Shown here: one piece after another, positions 35,460 to 47,424 of the stretch
Layout of the letters: every line of letters begins with the position of its first letter
How positions within the stretch are numbered: the first letter of the stretch is position 1
From: Epiperipatus broadwayi
Taxonomy: Eukaryota; Onychophora; Udeonychophora; Euonychophora; Peripatidae
DNA: 64,000 nucleotides
Direction: 5' to 3'
Assembly (NCBI GenBank): GCA_028023455.1
Contig: JAQFVV010006740.1
Span: 81,501-145,500 of the forward strand
Notes under the pieces: model-generated
Seen by the model: the letters and a program-made list of their open reading frames with translations, nothing else
Told to the model about the DNA's origin: nothing
Database searches by the model: none
Made by a program: the position numbers and the translations under genes

Positions 35460-36413
35460 ATGCTTACGAGAGCAGGGAAAATCAGAATGGAACAGGCAAT
35501 AATCAGTGAAATGCTAGTAAACCTGTCTGAAGAACAGGAAATGGATTGTCAAAAAAATGAACTAGGAAAGGAAAAAGAACGCTTAAAGAAAATGATGGAA
35601 GATTTCGCAAACCTTGTGAAAAAGGAAATGGCTAAAATGTCAAAAGAAGTAGAAAGATGGAGAACAGAGAGAGCTAAACAAGAGGAAAATATCGTTCAGA
35701 AAATAGAGGAAATGCGAAGCGAATTAGTACAAGAAATAGATTTAAGATTTCAAAAGTGGGAAATGAAATGTGATAAATCTAAGCAAACTAAGAAGGATGA
35801 GATAGAAGCAAATATAAGAGATAGTCAGTCAGTTAAGTTAGGGCCAGAGGAGACAAAGCAGGACACAGAAATGGAGTACAAACAAAATAGGATGGTTAAA
35901 AATGTTAAAAATGAACAAGACAACCATATGGCAAATAGTGGAGATCATCTTGATGGTCGTATAGAAAAGACCAATGGAAGTGATCAGCTGCCACAATTAA
36001 ATATTAACCAATTTTTAAAAATCCGTACATTTGAAGGAAAAGTGGGGGAGGCTCCAGTGGAGCATATAAGAAGTCTGGAAAATTACTTTCGGATAAACAA
36101 AGTAAATGAAATCAGTAAATTGCTTGTTGCCAGCGCTCATCTTAATGGAGACGCATTAGCTTGGTGGGAGTCTTTGTTTCATCATCCTCCAACTTTCAAT
36201 CAATATAAGGATATGATTGTTAACAATTTCTGGAGCCCAGAACATCAGGAGACTATCCTGTATCAAATAATGCAGGAAAAATACAAGAGTAACACGAACG
36301 AAAACTACTCTCAATTTTTTCGTAGGCAAGCAGCCAAATTAAAAAATTTAAACGCCTGCCAAACATCGGAGGGTCAAATTATTAGAATAATTAGACATAA
36401 TTTTCCTTTCTGA
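35460..36413 (+). CDS. Gag-like capsid protein of the LTR retrotransposon
   Basis: The 317-residue frame begins at ATG 35460, the first ATG of a long open frame. Residues about 20-110 are strongly charged (K/E-rich) and likely form a coiled coil. Residues about 190-317 resemble the retrotransposon Gag capsid domain: FEGKVGEAPVEHIRSLENYF, then NGDALAWWESLF with the WW pair at 235-236, then NNFWSPEHQETILYQIMQEK and ENYSQFFRRQAAKLKNLN. Gag packages element RNA into particles. No Cys-His zinc knuckle follows. The frame ends at TGA (36411) but the same frame continues with plausible protein to 36725, crossing another TGA at 36546. Both stops may be mutations or readthrough. It is the only sizeable intact-looking frame of the window. 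Confidence 0.8.
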   Translation: MLTRAGKIRMEQAIISEMLVNLSEEQEMDCQKNELGKEKERLKKMMEDFANLVKKEMAKMSKEVERWRTERAKQEENIVQKIEEMRSELVQEIDLRFQKWEMKCDKSKQTKKDEIEANIRDSQSVKLGPEETKQDTEMEYKQNRMVKNVKNEQDNHMANSGDHLDGRIEKTNGSDQLPQLNINQFLKIRTFEGKVGEAPVEHIRSLENYFRINKVNEISKLLVASAHLNGDALAWWESLFHHPPTFNQYKDMIVNNFWSPEHQETILYQIMQEKYKSNTNENYSQFFRRQAAKLKNLNACQTSEGQIIRIIRHNFPF

Positions 36414-36725
36414 ATAGAACAAACATTGTTGACAGCAAATGTAAACACAATGGAACACATGGCGGAGTTATTGAACGTGTTGGACATGAACCAACTGGAC
36501 AAACCCCCAGATAAATTTAGGGAAAATTCGCGTATTAGTGCAATATGATGGGACAGTGATGATGATGATCAAAGGGGATATATAAAAACAAAGGAAAAAA
36601 ATTGGAATTCAGAAACGAATGTCAAATATATTGACAGTCAAGTAAATGACCAGGGAAAGAAATATGGAAAAGGCAGGGGATATAGGCCAGATTCACCGAA
36701 GCCTGGGGGGAGTAAAAATAAATAG
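36414..36725 (+). pseudogene. Gag C-terminal extension beyond a TGA, same frame
   Basis: Directly after the gag stop, the same frame reads IEQTLLTANVNTMEHMAELL and NVLDMNQLDKPPDKF, meets TGA at 36546, then an acidic WDSDDDDQRGY and a basic, glycine-rich end (KYGKGRGYRPDSPKPGGSK) before TAG at 36723. The helical capsid end and basic tail suit a Gag C-terminus. The basic tail could replace a zinc knuckle in RNA binding. Two TGA codons in one otherwise open frame suggest decay of tryptophan codons (TGG to TGA) or, less likely, programmed readthrough. Confidence 0.65.
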
Positions 36726-37006
36726 TAAATAACAGTGTAGTGTAAGTGAGTATGTCGTTTAAAAGTGGAGGTGAGGACTTTGTGGTTGTTTAAGGCATTG
36801 CATGTAAGGTTTGAATTATGTCGGTTTGCTCATGTTCTTTGGGAGATGAGAGTTTGGAGGGTTGGCTGCAGATCTTATGTAGTTCAGAATTTTGTGGCAT
36901 TATGTCAGCGTATGTACCCTGCCACTAATGTGGGGGGTACCGTTGGGCTGAGAAAAGGGAAAAACTTTTTGTTTTCCTCTCGGGGACCTTCTTACCTTGT
37001 AATGTG

Positions 37007-37160
37007 AAAAGACCCTATAAGTCTTAAAAGAAAGAAGCGTGGGTGCATTTACTAAGGTATTCATTCAAATTACCTCTTCGAAAACGAAGAGCTTGTTTTT
37101 CGTGTTCTAAAATGCAAAAGGATCTCATAAGCCTCCAAAGACGTGAGCTGGGACGCATTT
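37007..37160 (+). repeat. Imperfect 46-bp direct repeat around a perfect hairpin
   Basis: Unit 1 reads GAAAAGACCCTATAAGTC and ends GTGGGTGCATTTA. Unit 2 reads AAAAGGATCTCATAAGCC and ends CTGGGACGCATTTA. Between them CTCTTCG, a loop AAAA and CGAAGAG (37074-37091) form a 7-bp stem-loop. This may be an RNA export, packaging or dimerisation element, or an old duplication. Confidence 0.65.
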
Positions 37161-37473
37161 ATTACACATTTACGGTACTTGACATATGTTGTTAGTCACA
37201 GAGTTCTGCATGAAGTAGGGATCTGTAAGCTGATTCTCTGGGTTTCTTATGGTCTCGAGGTGGCATGCGGGGGGACGATGTAGTCTGAGCCATGCAGATT
37301 GATGTTTGAAGGGCTAGGGGTGTATATTGCTACTGAATGAATGACATAACTTGCATGTTTAAAACATATAATATAAATGCTGAATTTAAAATGTAAGTAA
37401 TTAAAGAAGATGTAAAAATAGTTAAGTAAGACCATTAAAAAAGAATGGTTTCCTTTTTAACAGTCTCATCGGG

Positions 37474-37484
37474 GACGGGGGTAT
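37474..37484 (+). promoter_or_regulatory. Putative polypurine tract
   Basis: GGACGGGGGTAT lies immediately 5' of the 3' LTR start (TGTGCC at 37485). A G-rich tract at this place primes plus-strand DNA synthesis in LTR elements. It is interrupted by pyrimidines, so the call is tentative. Confidence 0.45.
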
Positions 37485-38513
37485 TGTGCCAGTCCGTGTA
37501 TAATGGCCATGCACAAAATGGCTGTTTGCTGAAGATTCAGCACAGCTTACATGTATCACATGAAAATTATAATTTTAATACGATTTATTAAATTATAATT
37601 CAGAGGGGAAGTGGGAGGTACGGATATAGTACATAAATAAATGGGTTTGGGCTATATTATATTCTTATTATACCCACAGTACAAGTGTATGCAGTGTATA
37701 TATGTTTTAATAATTTATTCTACTAGCAAACCTGTCTAAAAAAAAAAAAAGGGAAAATAAGTTGTAATATTTGTTTATGTATAGAACAGTTTTTTTTTTT
37801 TTTTGTTGTATTTTACTACTTATAAATGTTCGAACACACATATATAGAAATGTATTTTTATTTTTTATTATTTTCCTAAAAAAAGAAAAGAAAATTCTAA
37901 ATAGTTAAAAATTTTTGCATTTATTGGAATTTATTTTTTCTAATTGTTAGAATGAGAGGGTTTGAAATTAATTAATTAAATTTGTAAAAGGAAAAAACCT
38001 TTTTGCTAATTACAATCTACTTTCAACCGAAGAAAATGTTTTGTATAAAAGAATTTTCGGTTGATCGTGAATAAAGATAAAATAGATTTTATCTAAGAAA
38101 GGAATGTAAGCACAATGGGTGTCAAGTACTCAATATGGAAGCTTGCAAAAGTGTACTTTAATAAATAAAAAGGTAAAAGAATGTAGAAAGGTATATGAAG
38201 GTATAATTAAATTTATTATTAGCTGATGCAATAGCTCGTAGAGGGGGTATGACATTTGGACTGTTTGGGCTATATGTGCTACTTACTGGGGGCTTTGAGT
38301 CAGTCGAGTACTAGCTTGCTAAAGCGTGCAGACCAAGGGAGATTAGCCTGCTAAAGAGTGCGGATAAGTTAATGCTAGCTTGCAAAAGCATTCCAATGGC
38401 AAAGATTTAGAAAGTTAAATCTTGTCTCCCACTAGTCTAAAAAAATGGAACAGTATAGATTTGTGAAAAACAATCCGACAGAGAGAAAGAAGAAAATGAA
38501 CTGTGTCTGTTAA
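37485..38513 (+). repeat. 3' LTR (possibly truncated)
   Basis: It starts TGTGCCAGTCCGTG and matches the 5' copy to CTGTGTCTGTTAA, where it runs into a short TA microsatellite at 38512-38527. Differences from the 5' copy are scattered single substitutions such as TTCGACTAG against TTCTACTAG. If the LTR really ends with a longer sequence, this copy was cut off at the TA run. There is no clear CA terminus at 38513. Confidence 0.8.
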
Positions 38514-38527
38514 TATATATATATATA

Positions 38528-38689
38528 AAGTTGATTAAAATAAAATCTAATATAGTACAAATTGTAATAAAATTATGGTGAATAAATTAATAATGTAAAG
38601 TAAAAAATCTTCTTCAAAATGATTCCAATTTCTTTAATGGACATGCTATAATTGTTAATGGCAATACATTTCATATGAATTTATATATG
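38528..38689. other. AT-rich spacer between the LTR element and the MITE
   Basis: Nothing recognised. Confidence 0.5.
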
Positions 38690-38693
38690 TTAA

Positions 38694-39437
38694 CCCTTTT
38701 CCCGCGTCCGACGAGGCTCCTCGTCGACATCTGAAATCACTCTAACTCAGCCCGTTTTCATACGAAAAAATTTGTTAAATACGTATTGAATTCGTTTTTA
38801 AAAGTTCTTACATGGTGACATCTTCCGATTTATTTTAGAAGTAAAAAATAGAAAAAAACGCATTTAAACCTAAACAAAGAAGGAACATTATTTGTGATTG
38901 GTTCTTAGCATGCTCTCAGCCGAAAAAGACATTCTGATTGGCTGGAAAGAACAAAGAAACTGCCTGATCAAAGAAAATAAAGAAAAACGCTGAGATTTTC
39001 ATTTCGAATACGATTTAAATTATTATTAAATAATATTTATGGAAATTAAACATAATTTTCAGAGAGAATAATAAAAAAACAAAATTATTTTCGAAAAATA
39101 TTGAAGATTTTAGTACAAATATTGAAGTTGTAATAAAAAGAAATATTTACTTTTCTATAACGTAAAAGTCGATCTTTTTGTTTACATTATAACTTTTATG
39201 TTGCCGATATTGAATATCTTAGAATAAATAAATAGCAATTTATTTTTGAAAGAACTTTCGTTGTCTTCACAACCTTAAAAATTAATTATATACTTTTTAT
39301 AAACGTATCTGAGTTGAATTTAATATTATAGGCGAATATGTTTTAACAATAGGCTTTGTCTTCAGTTTGTGAGTTGGCCAATTAAAAGATTTGATTTTTA
39401 TCTGATACAACCAATGATAAAATTAGCGGTTTAAGGG
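38694..39437. mobile_element. piggyBac-like non-autonomous element (MITE), copy 2
   Basis: The 744-bp element is bounded by TTAA at 38690-38693 and 39438-39441. Its ends are CCCTTTTCCCGCGTCC and GCGGTTTAAGGG. It is collinear with 9579-10323, including TGTGATTGGTTCTTAGCATG and GAATATGTTTTAACAATAGG. Near the left end is a perfect palindrome CGACGAGG-CT-CCTCGTCG (38709-38726), degraded in copy 1, so this copy better preserves the ancestral end. There is no coding frame. Confidence 0.85.
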
Positions 39438-39441
39438 TTAA

Positions 39442-39925
39442 CTGGGATTTATATTTTAGAAATGATTTTGGTTTTGAGATACTTAGGGATTTTTATTGAA
39501 TGTAGAAGATCTAATTATCCAGACACTTAATATGGTGAGACTAAAGCTATTTTATTTTTATCTATTTTTTTTTATCAATATAAAATTTTAAATACAATCT
39601 TCATTTAATTCAGTTATCTTGTTGTCCTCAGAAAGAAGATGGTTATCAATGTTGCTTTCAGAAAATTAGAATTGTATTTAACAAAACACAAGAGAGAAAA
39701 AGTAAAAATATCTTCTACAATTCTAATTCTAAAGACATATTCAATCAGGAATTTAGTAGTGTATAATTGAACATTTTTTGGGATTTTGTCATACATTGGT
39801 ACATTGCTGGAAAATCATACTTGGATGTTAATGTTTTATTATATATTTACTTTTATTTTACACACTGAATTGTTTTGTTATTTATAGCTTATAAATACAC
39901 TTTAATTTATCATTCATATATATAT
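39442..39925. other. AT-rich background
   Basis: The minus-strand frame at 39614-39796 has no family resemblance. The arms AGAATTGTATTT and ACAATTCTAATTC (39668-39730) give a weak local inverted repeat. Confidence 0.45.
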
Positions 39926-39927
39926 AT

Positions 39928-40068
39928 ATAATTGAAATAATATTTTTAACGGTTTACAAACAATTACAAACAATCCTTAAATCCGCAGAAGTACTTTCGG
40001 TTACTTCTGCGGATTTAAGGACTGTTTGTAATTGTTTGTGAACCGTTAAAAATATTATTTCAATTATA
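39928..40068. repeat. Perfect-looking fold-back, arms about 63 bp
   Basis: ATTGAAATAATATTTTTAAC and CAATCCTTAAATCCGCAGAAG pair with CTTCTGCGGATTTAAGG and GTTAAAAATATTATTTCAAT around an 8-base centre near 39995-40003. Only a few mismatches are seen. TA-rich DNA lies on both sides. It is a short MITE or a cruciform-forming palindrome. Confidence 0.9.
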
Positions 40069-40121
40069 ATTACAATATTGTTTTTAATTAACGGATATTT
40101 TATTTATTATATATATAAACT

Positions 40122-40180
40122 AAGACTTTCAAGCTTCAAGCACCCTACAACTATCCACTCAATCTTATACAATCCTTCAA
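40122..40180 (-). repeat. SINE-like family A fragment, minus strand
   Basis: ACTTTCAAGCTTCAAGCACC and ACAACTATCCACTCAATC are the reverse complement of the 3' part of family A (compare 2730-2770). Confidence 0.55.
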
Positions 40181-40199
40181 ATCCCTTCCAGTTACATTA

Positions 40200-41062
<863 letters not shown>

Positions 41063-41548
41063 TAACGACTGCTAAAATAAAAACACAATCTTATATGATT
41101 AATAATATTAATTATAAATTTAACATTAATACTTTAATAATAACATTACAAATTTCATCTGTATTCTTAGCAGTTTATTAGTAAGGAAATTGTATGATTT
41201 TTGTAATAATGATAATGGTTAGAATTCCAGTGATTAAATATAATACAATTTAAACATTATTCTACAGTTTGAAACATCATATTAAAATGGTGCAAAATAG
41301 GCAGAAAGACGATTTAGTTGCAGAATGTTGCATTTTAATATTATTGGATTTCTTAATGACTAATGGTGTTCCATTTTTTTACTATTTTGTATGTATAACC
41401 TGAAAACGCATGTGGTTTTCATAAAGTCTACTTAAGTTTGCTATATAAATATTACTTAGTTAATAATTTTAAAAACCTGAAAGTATTGAGTAGGAAAAGT
41501 ATAAGTAAATCAAAACGATTTATCAATGTTTTTTTTTCTCATTTGTCA
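41063..41548. other. AT-rich background
   Basis: Nothing recognised. Confidence 0.5.
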
Positions 41549-41640
41549 TAGCATCAGCCAGGAAGCGAACCTGCTAACTCAGGACAACTTGTAAAGCAGC
41601 TGTTGCTGACCTCTTGACCACTGATACTTAAGTTATCAAT
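41549..41640 (-). repeat. tRNA-derived SINE, family V, minus strand
   Basis: Read on the minus strand, AGTATCA at the 5' end pairs with TGATGCT at the 3' end as a 7-bp acceptor-like stem. A-box-like GTGGTCAAGAGGTC, an anticodon-loop-like TTTACAA and a T-arm with GCAGG-TTCGCTT-CCTGG follow in tRNA order. The 3' end continues ATGACAAATGAG and a poly-A run, as expected for a retroposed SINE. Related copies lie at 45881-45945 and 49028-49127. Confidence 0.65.
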
Positions 41641-42109
41641 GTTTTTGAAGAGAGTTTTTTTCAAATTTCGAGAAAGGAGTTAATAGTTATAGTTAATGGT
41701 CCATCTAAAATGTACACAAAATAACACAATTGGTGCACTAAAAAGCATTACATTTCAATTGCTAGTAAAATTTTTGTATTTAATTTAATTGGAAGTTTGT
41801 TGCATTTAAATTTCAGTTCAATATGAAACGATAAATTGCCAGAAACAACTTCAATCATATTTAATTACAATGTCCAATAAATTCATAAATTTCATTTGAT
41901 GGTATGTCTTATATTACTTGTATGATGAACATGAATACATTTAAAAGTTTTTGAATTCTAGAAAATGATTTTTTCAATTTTTAAAATGTAAACGATCTTT
42001 TTATTTAGCACATTTGTATGAACAAGCTATATAAGTCATGTGAGGTATGACTTGATTTTATTAATATTATAATTTGACTGTTGAGGCTTTGGCTATATTA
42101 GATTTCTAA

Positions 42110-42300
42110 GGCTATTAATATATGGGGTATCTGAATTTAGTTCAGTCTCTTATGGCTATTTCAGTTGGAGAGCAGAATTTTAAGACATTAGGTGTCTGAT
42201 AATTTCAGATCTTCTTCTTAGTAGTTAAGTATTAGATAAATGATAAATGCTGGGCTTGACTTGGTATTTTGCATTTGGTGTCCTAGCTCCTCACCATTTT
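42110..42300. repeat. Family F repeat fragment (related to 51637-51750)
   Basis: AATTTCAGATCTTCTTCTTAG, TTAAGTATTAGATAAATG and GGTGTCCTAGCTCC are similar, in reverse complement, to the inner part of the fold-back at 51541-51830. It is a degraded dispersed copy. Confidence 0.5.
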
Positions 42301-42316
42301 TCTTGTGACATTTAGC

Positions 42317-43329
<1,013 letters not shown>

Positions 43330-43330
<1 letters not shown>

Positions 43331-43960
43331 TCAACATTTTCAATCATCATAGACAGATTACAAAATAAACAACACTGTAAGTTTAATATAGATTTTTTGA
43401 TCTTCGGCCTCTACTTTATTTACAGCAGAGTTTTTTTACTTCATCCATCAATTTCACTTGTGGGGTTACAATTTTTGGGTATCTCATTTAAGAATGACTG
43501 CCTTACAACTATTACCTCATTTAGAAATATATCTATTTCAGCTCCATTTTATTTTTTCAGTAGTGACAATGCTACTTGTTTGTTCTCTTACCCAAGTATT
43601 TTTTTCCATCTCTTCTTTGTATTCTCAACAAATATTACTTTATATTATAGTGAGTGATTTGGAATATCTGAATTGCTCTTCTGTTAAGTGTCCAAGTTGC
43701 AGATGGATAAGTAAGAATTGTCTATTTAAAAATCTTTCTTTTCAATCACATAGCATATTTTCTTTTAATATCTAAATTATTTATATCAACAGCTGTTCAT
43801 CAATGTTAAATCTATGATTAATTTATTCATTATAAGGCCATCTGCATTTATTATTTCATGGATATTTGAAGTCATTAATTTCTTTTAATTCATTATTATT
43901 GATCTGTATTCTGACAAAAAATAGTTTTGTAGTGCTTATCTTTAATCCTCTTAAAACAGT
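43330..43960 (-). pseudogene. LINE reverse transcriptase C-terminal fragment, minus strand
   Basis: On the minus strand from about 43960 downward, the frames give LKRIKDKHYKT, then INNNELKEINDFKYP (about 43900-43860) and ATWTLNRRAIQIFQITHY (about 43700-43650). These match the order of the RT connection region of many LINEs: the block preceding 'FKYLG', then the 'ETWTL' block. Weak traces continue to about 43330. There are stops and frameshifts. The plus-strand frames at 43286-43657 and 43458-43775 are by-products. This LINE differs from the one at 22.9-27.8 kb. Confidence 0.6.
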
Positions 43961-43974
43961 GGCAAACCTTCCAT

Positions 43975-44095
43975 ACAGTAATGCTACTCAGGGCAGGTCA
44001 TAATAATCAATGAATGCAAGAAAGTTTGTGCATAAAATTCCTATCTAATGCCCACTCATCCAATATGTCCTGACTAGCTTCTACATGTGTAATTC
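43975..44095 (+). repeat. Fold-back family B half-copy
   Basis: GTGCATAAAATTCCTATCTAATGC and CACTCATCCAATATG match the left arm of 16359-16661 in the same order. Only one arm is present. Confidence 0.7.
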
Positions 44096-45780
44096 ACATT
44101 TGATGATTTTAGTTTACTTCAAATTCTATATTTTTCAAATAGGTCAACCAAACATGACCCATAAATTGCAATGCTTATTAAGTATGACTATAAGATGAAG
44201 ATAAAAAAGTATTATTGTTAAGAAATGAATCTGATTTTTTTCATAACAATAATTGGGGGCAGAAATTTAAGAAAATACATGTGATTAGTTTGGTATTAAA
44301 TTACTTTGAAGCACGTTTTTCCCCTTGTACTAGAGCCAATCAATTACCTTTAAAATAAGGGTATTACTTATTTAATTAGAAAGGTGAAAGCTTATTTAGA
44401 ATTTTTCAGAATTTCAATATAGTTATTATAAATTTTTACATAACCTTCTTTAGCCCTAGTACCTGTACCTTTTAAGATAGATGATTAATATTTATTTTTA
44501 TGAAAAATAGATTGACACAATGTTTTTAATATTGTAAAAATATTGGCAAATTTATTTTTATCAATTTTTAGTAAACAATTTATTATATCTAAGAAATTTT
44601 TTCAAGTGAGTTTTGGTTGCAACTACATTGCAATAAAAGTTCGGTACATACGCCAGTCTATCTGATCATTTAAATTTCAGACAAAGATAAATAAATAGCC
44701 TTGGTAAATGATACCTGAGCAGTGTAGAGTCTAATATATTATTAAAATGTATTAGAAATTTGATTTAAACTTTAACCATGTAGATCATTCACACATCTTA
44801 TATATTTAATACACAAACTTTGCATTAATTATATACTGTACAATTAACTTACCTATATCAACATGTAAATATTGTTATAGTCCTCGTTACTCTTTGGGCC
44901 AGGATAATCATTAATCAATGGAATTTCCAAACCTTATACATAGGTTTGACTTACTTTATATTCCTAGCTAAATAACCATATGATGCACTGCCTTAAGACA
45001 TTAGTGTAATCTTTGATTTTATTTATATTTATTTGTGTTTTTTTCATACTTGCATTAATTAACTATCATGATTTTCTTTTGCTGCTCTTGAGACTATGTT
45101 ATTGATCTAATACAGCTTTTGATTTTTCTATACACATGGCTTGCATACCACATTTATATGTATACATTGAAACTTTCTTATTGACATAATTTTATTCTAT
45201 CATTGATTTCTTTTGTATCCACTCTAATGTGTAAATAAAGTTTTAATTTTTGAAAGGAAAAATTGTGATTTTTTATGACATATAAAAATAAAACATTTTT
45301 CAAAATCTCACTTAAAAATTCTTTAAAATATTAACACCTTAATCGATCTGTGATCTAATCCATTTCTGTACCAGATAATCTGGTCGATATTTTCAAATAA
45401 CTGCAAGATAGTAATGCTCTGCCATGTATATTTTCAGAAATAAAATTGTAAGCCATATATATTTTCTAGAAATAATGTGATATATAAATTTTCTTTTAAA
45501 AAAATGTATCAACATTTTTAATATTTTAAACTTTCCATTTTTGTAATCAAATTTTTGTTCAGAACTATTTGTAGGCGTTTCTTGAGCACACACACTTATG
45601 TCTATTTGATTGTCTTGCGAGAAATATTTTGTCTGTTCTGGTATATATAGTAATTTTTATAACAACTTGGATTACGTTTTTCAAATGACTACATCTGCCA
45701 TCATATGTTTTAGAGAATTAATGTCGTAAGCGCATATCTTTTACTAGAAATAATATCCAATATGTAGATAGATTTCTTTT
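44096..45780. other. AT-rich background, no gene seen
   Basis: Only short frames without motifs. 44630-44720 and 44880-44960 are slightly less AT-rich. Confidence 0.5.
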
Positions 45781-45860
45781 TTTTTTAAAAAAAAAATATT
45801 AATCAATATTTTTAAGATTTTAATTCTTCTTTTCTTTGTTTTTTTTTTTTAAAAAAAAAA
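45781..45860. repeat. Paired T-run/A-run blocks before the tRNA-like SINE
   Basis: Two blocks of the form TTTTTTTTAAAAAAAA lie at 45777-45797 and 45838-45860, separated by about 45 bases, and each could form a snap-back hairpin. They immediately precede the tRNA-like unit at 45881. Confidence 0.6.
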
Positions 45861-45880
45861 GTGAAAAAAGAGGAAAATAG

Positions 45881-45945
45881 CGGCTAGCATAGCTGCCTTA
45901 CAAGCAGCCGGCCCGGGTTCGCGTCCCGGTCAATGCTTTGACATA
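45881..45945 (+). repeat. tRNA-Val(UAC)-like SINE head, family V
   Basis: The anticodon arm GCTGC-CTTACAA-GCAGC (45892-45908) is a perfect 5-bp stem with a 7-base loop, with TAC at the anticodon place. The T-arm CCGGG-TTCGCGT-CCCGG (45913-45929) is also perfect, with a 4-base variable loop between. The D-arm is cut short (CGGCTAGCATA) and no 5' acceptor strand pairs with TCAATGC at the 3' end, so this is not a working tRNA gene. The tail TTTGACATATATATA leads into a TA run, as in related copies. Confidence 0.75.
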
Positions 45946-47420
45946 TATATATAAAACACTTTTTCGTCTACCTTTTTGATTTCTAGATACAGTAAAGATT
46001 CATTAGTAGATCTGAAGAAAAGTGACTTTTAGTTTTTTTTTTTTTTTTTAATGAGCTCCTTAAAGCATTTCATTTTAACTAATTCTTCATTGTCAGTAGG
46101 CGAATAATATAATGCTACATTAATATTCGTATGGTTTCTATTAAATAATACTAATATTACAATAGTAATTACAAATTGTGTTCAAGTTGAAAATCAGTTT
46201 ACGGCCAACGGCGATATTTATTTATTTTATAAGTAGCCTCCGTCATTTCAATGATAAACAGAAATATTATCTTCTGAATAAAATCTGAATATGTCATAAA
46301 CTATGATATTTTAGTTGCAATTTAATTAGCTGTTAAAGTCTGGAACAAATTAGCGGTACTTTTCTACACATAAAAGGTTGTTCTTGGGTAATTTATCTCC
46401 TATTATTTTTTTTTTTTAATTTAGAGTTATCTCAATACAATATCTGGGAAAGCTGTTGGCTTTTTTTTTTATCTTTACACTTGAATAAAGAAGAGAAAAA
46501 AAATCTTATCAGTTTTAGTGAAAAAATAAAGTGCAGACATTTAATGTTTAAAATATTTTTACTTTAGTATAATATACATTCATTAGCATTAAACATATTT
46601 GCTATAACTCTTTAAACTTTTTTCTTTTTTAAAATAAAGTAAAATAAATCAAACTTATTTGGTATAAAATAATTTTACAGTGAAGATGTAAAAGTTATAA
46701 TATAGATCACAACTTTATTTAATATTTCTATCAAAATTCACTATAGAAGAAAATATTAATAAAACTTCAATAAATATTAAAATATTTTGTTTTTTATCAG
46801 TTCATCGTTTATCACAATTCTACCAATATTTTAACTACCAAACAGCCCAGAAAATTTCATTACCTTCTCTCACTATGAATAATTTTGTGTGTAAAATTTC
46901 ACTCTTTCTCATGATGCATGCATTTCATAATAACCATATGTAAACAATACCTGAATCTCCACATCCATGTTTATAGCTAATATTTTATCATTAAATGACT
47001 CTCATAAAAGCAGGGATTGATTTTTATTCATCCTTTGAATAACTTGTGGAAGCGAACATTATTTGCAGTTTTTATCAATATACTTTTCAATATTGCTTCG
47101 AGTATCGAAGAATTATTCATTACAATTATTCACTATAAAAGCAATTCACATAGAATCAAGCCAGAAGAATGTTTGACTTTATGAACCATCATATAGCCTA
47201 AAATATCTCAGCATTTAAGTTATATATTATTACTATTTCAAGTTTTACTGAACATTTTACTTTAATGCTTATTTATTGTAGACTTGACTTCTCTATACAT
47301 ACATTTTATTTATGTTAAAATATATTTCTCTAATACATTTTCTTTACATTTTCTGGAGTACAAAACTTATACTTGAATTTCAATGTATATATTAATATAA
47401 AACATGACAAACCAAAACAT
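45946..47420. other. AT-rich background, no gene seen
   Basis: No motif recognised. Several poly-T runs. Confidence 0.5.
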
Positions 47421-47424
47421 CATA

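Larger units (their letters stand above)
36726..37484 (+). other. 3' noncoding region of the LTR element
   Basis: No pol motif is found. The frame at 36765-37007 shows no family resemblance. The segment is less AT-rich than its surroundings and has its own structure: an imperfect 46-bp direct repeat (37007-37050 and 37115-37160), a 7-bp perfect hairpin between them, and a G-rich tract before the 3' LTR (37471-37482). Confidence 0.6.
32553..38513 (+). mobile_element. LTR retrotransposon, gag-like ORF only, no pol
   Basis: Direct repeats of about 1,020 bp (32553-33570 and 37488-38513) enclose an internal region with one gag-like frame. The repeats differ by about 15 substitutions and a few homopolymer-length changes, so the insertion is young. 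Between the gag frame (ending 36725 if read through) and the 3' LTR there is only about 760 bp with no protease, RT, RNase H or integrase motif. A purine-rich ATCGGGGACGGGGGTAT lies just before the 3' LTR and suits a polypurine tract. The element therefore looks non-autonomous, depending on enzymes from relatives. Internal deletion of pol is the other explanation. Target duplications cannot be checked because of the gap. Confidence 0.8.

Noticed and set aside
36765-37007. Second ORF of the LTR element (80 residues)
   Set aside because: Trp/Cys-rich by chance, no motif of protease, RT or envelope; it ends within the direct-repeat structure.
45881-45945. Functional tRNA-Val gene
   Set aside because: The D-arm and 5' acceptor strand are missing; it reads as a SINE head.
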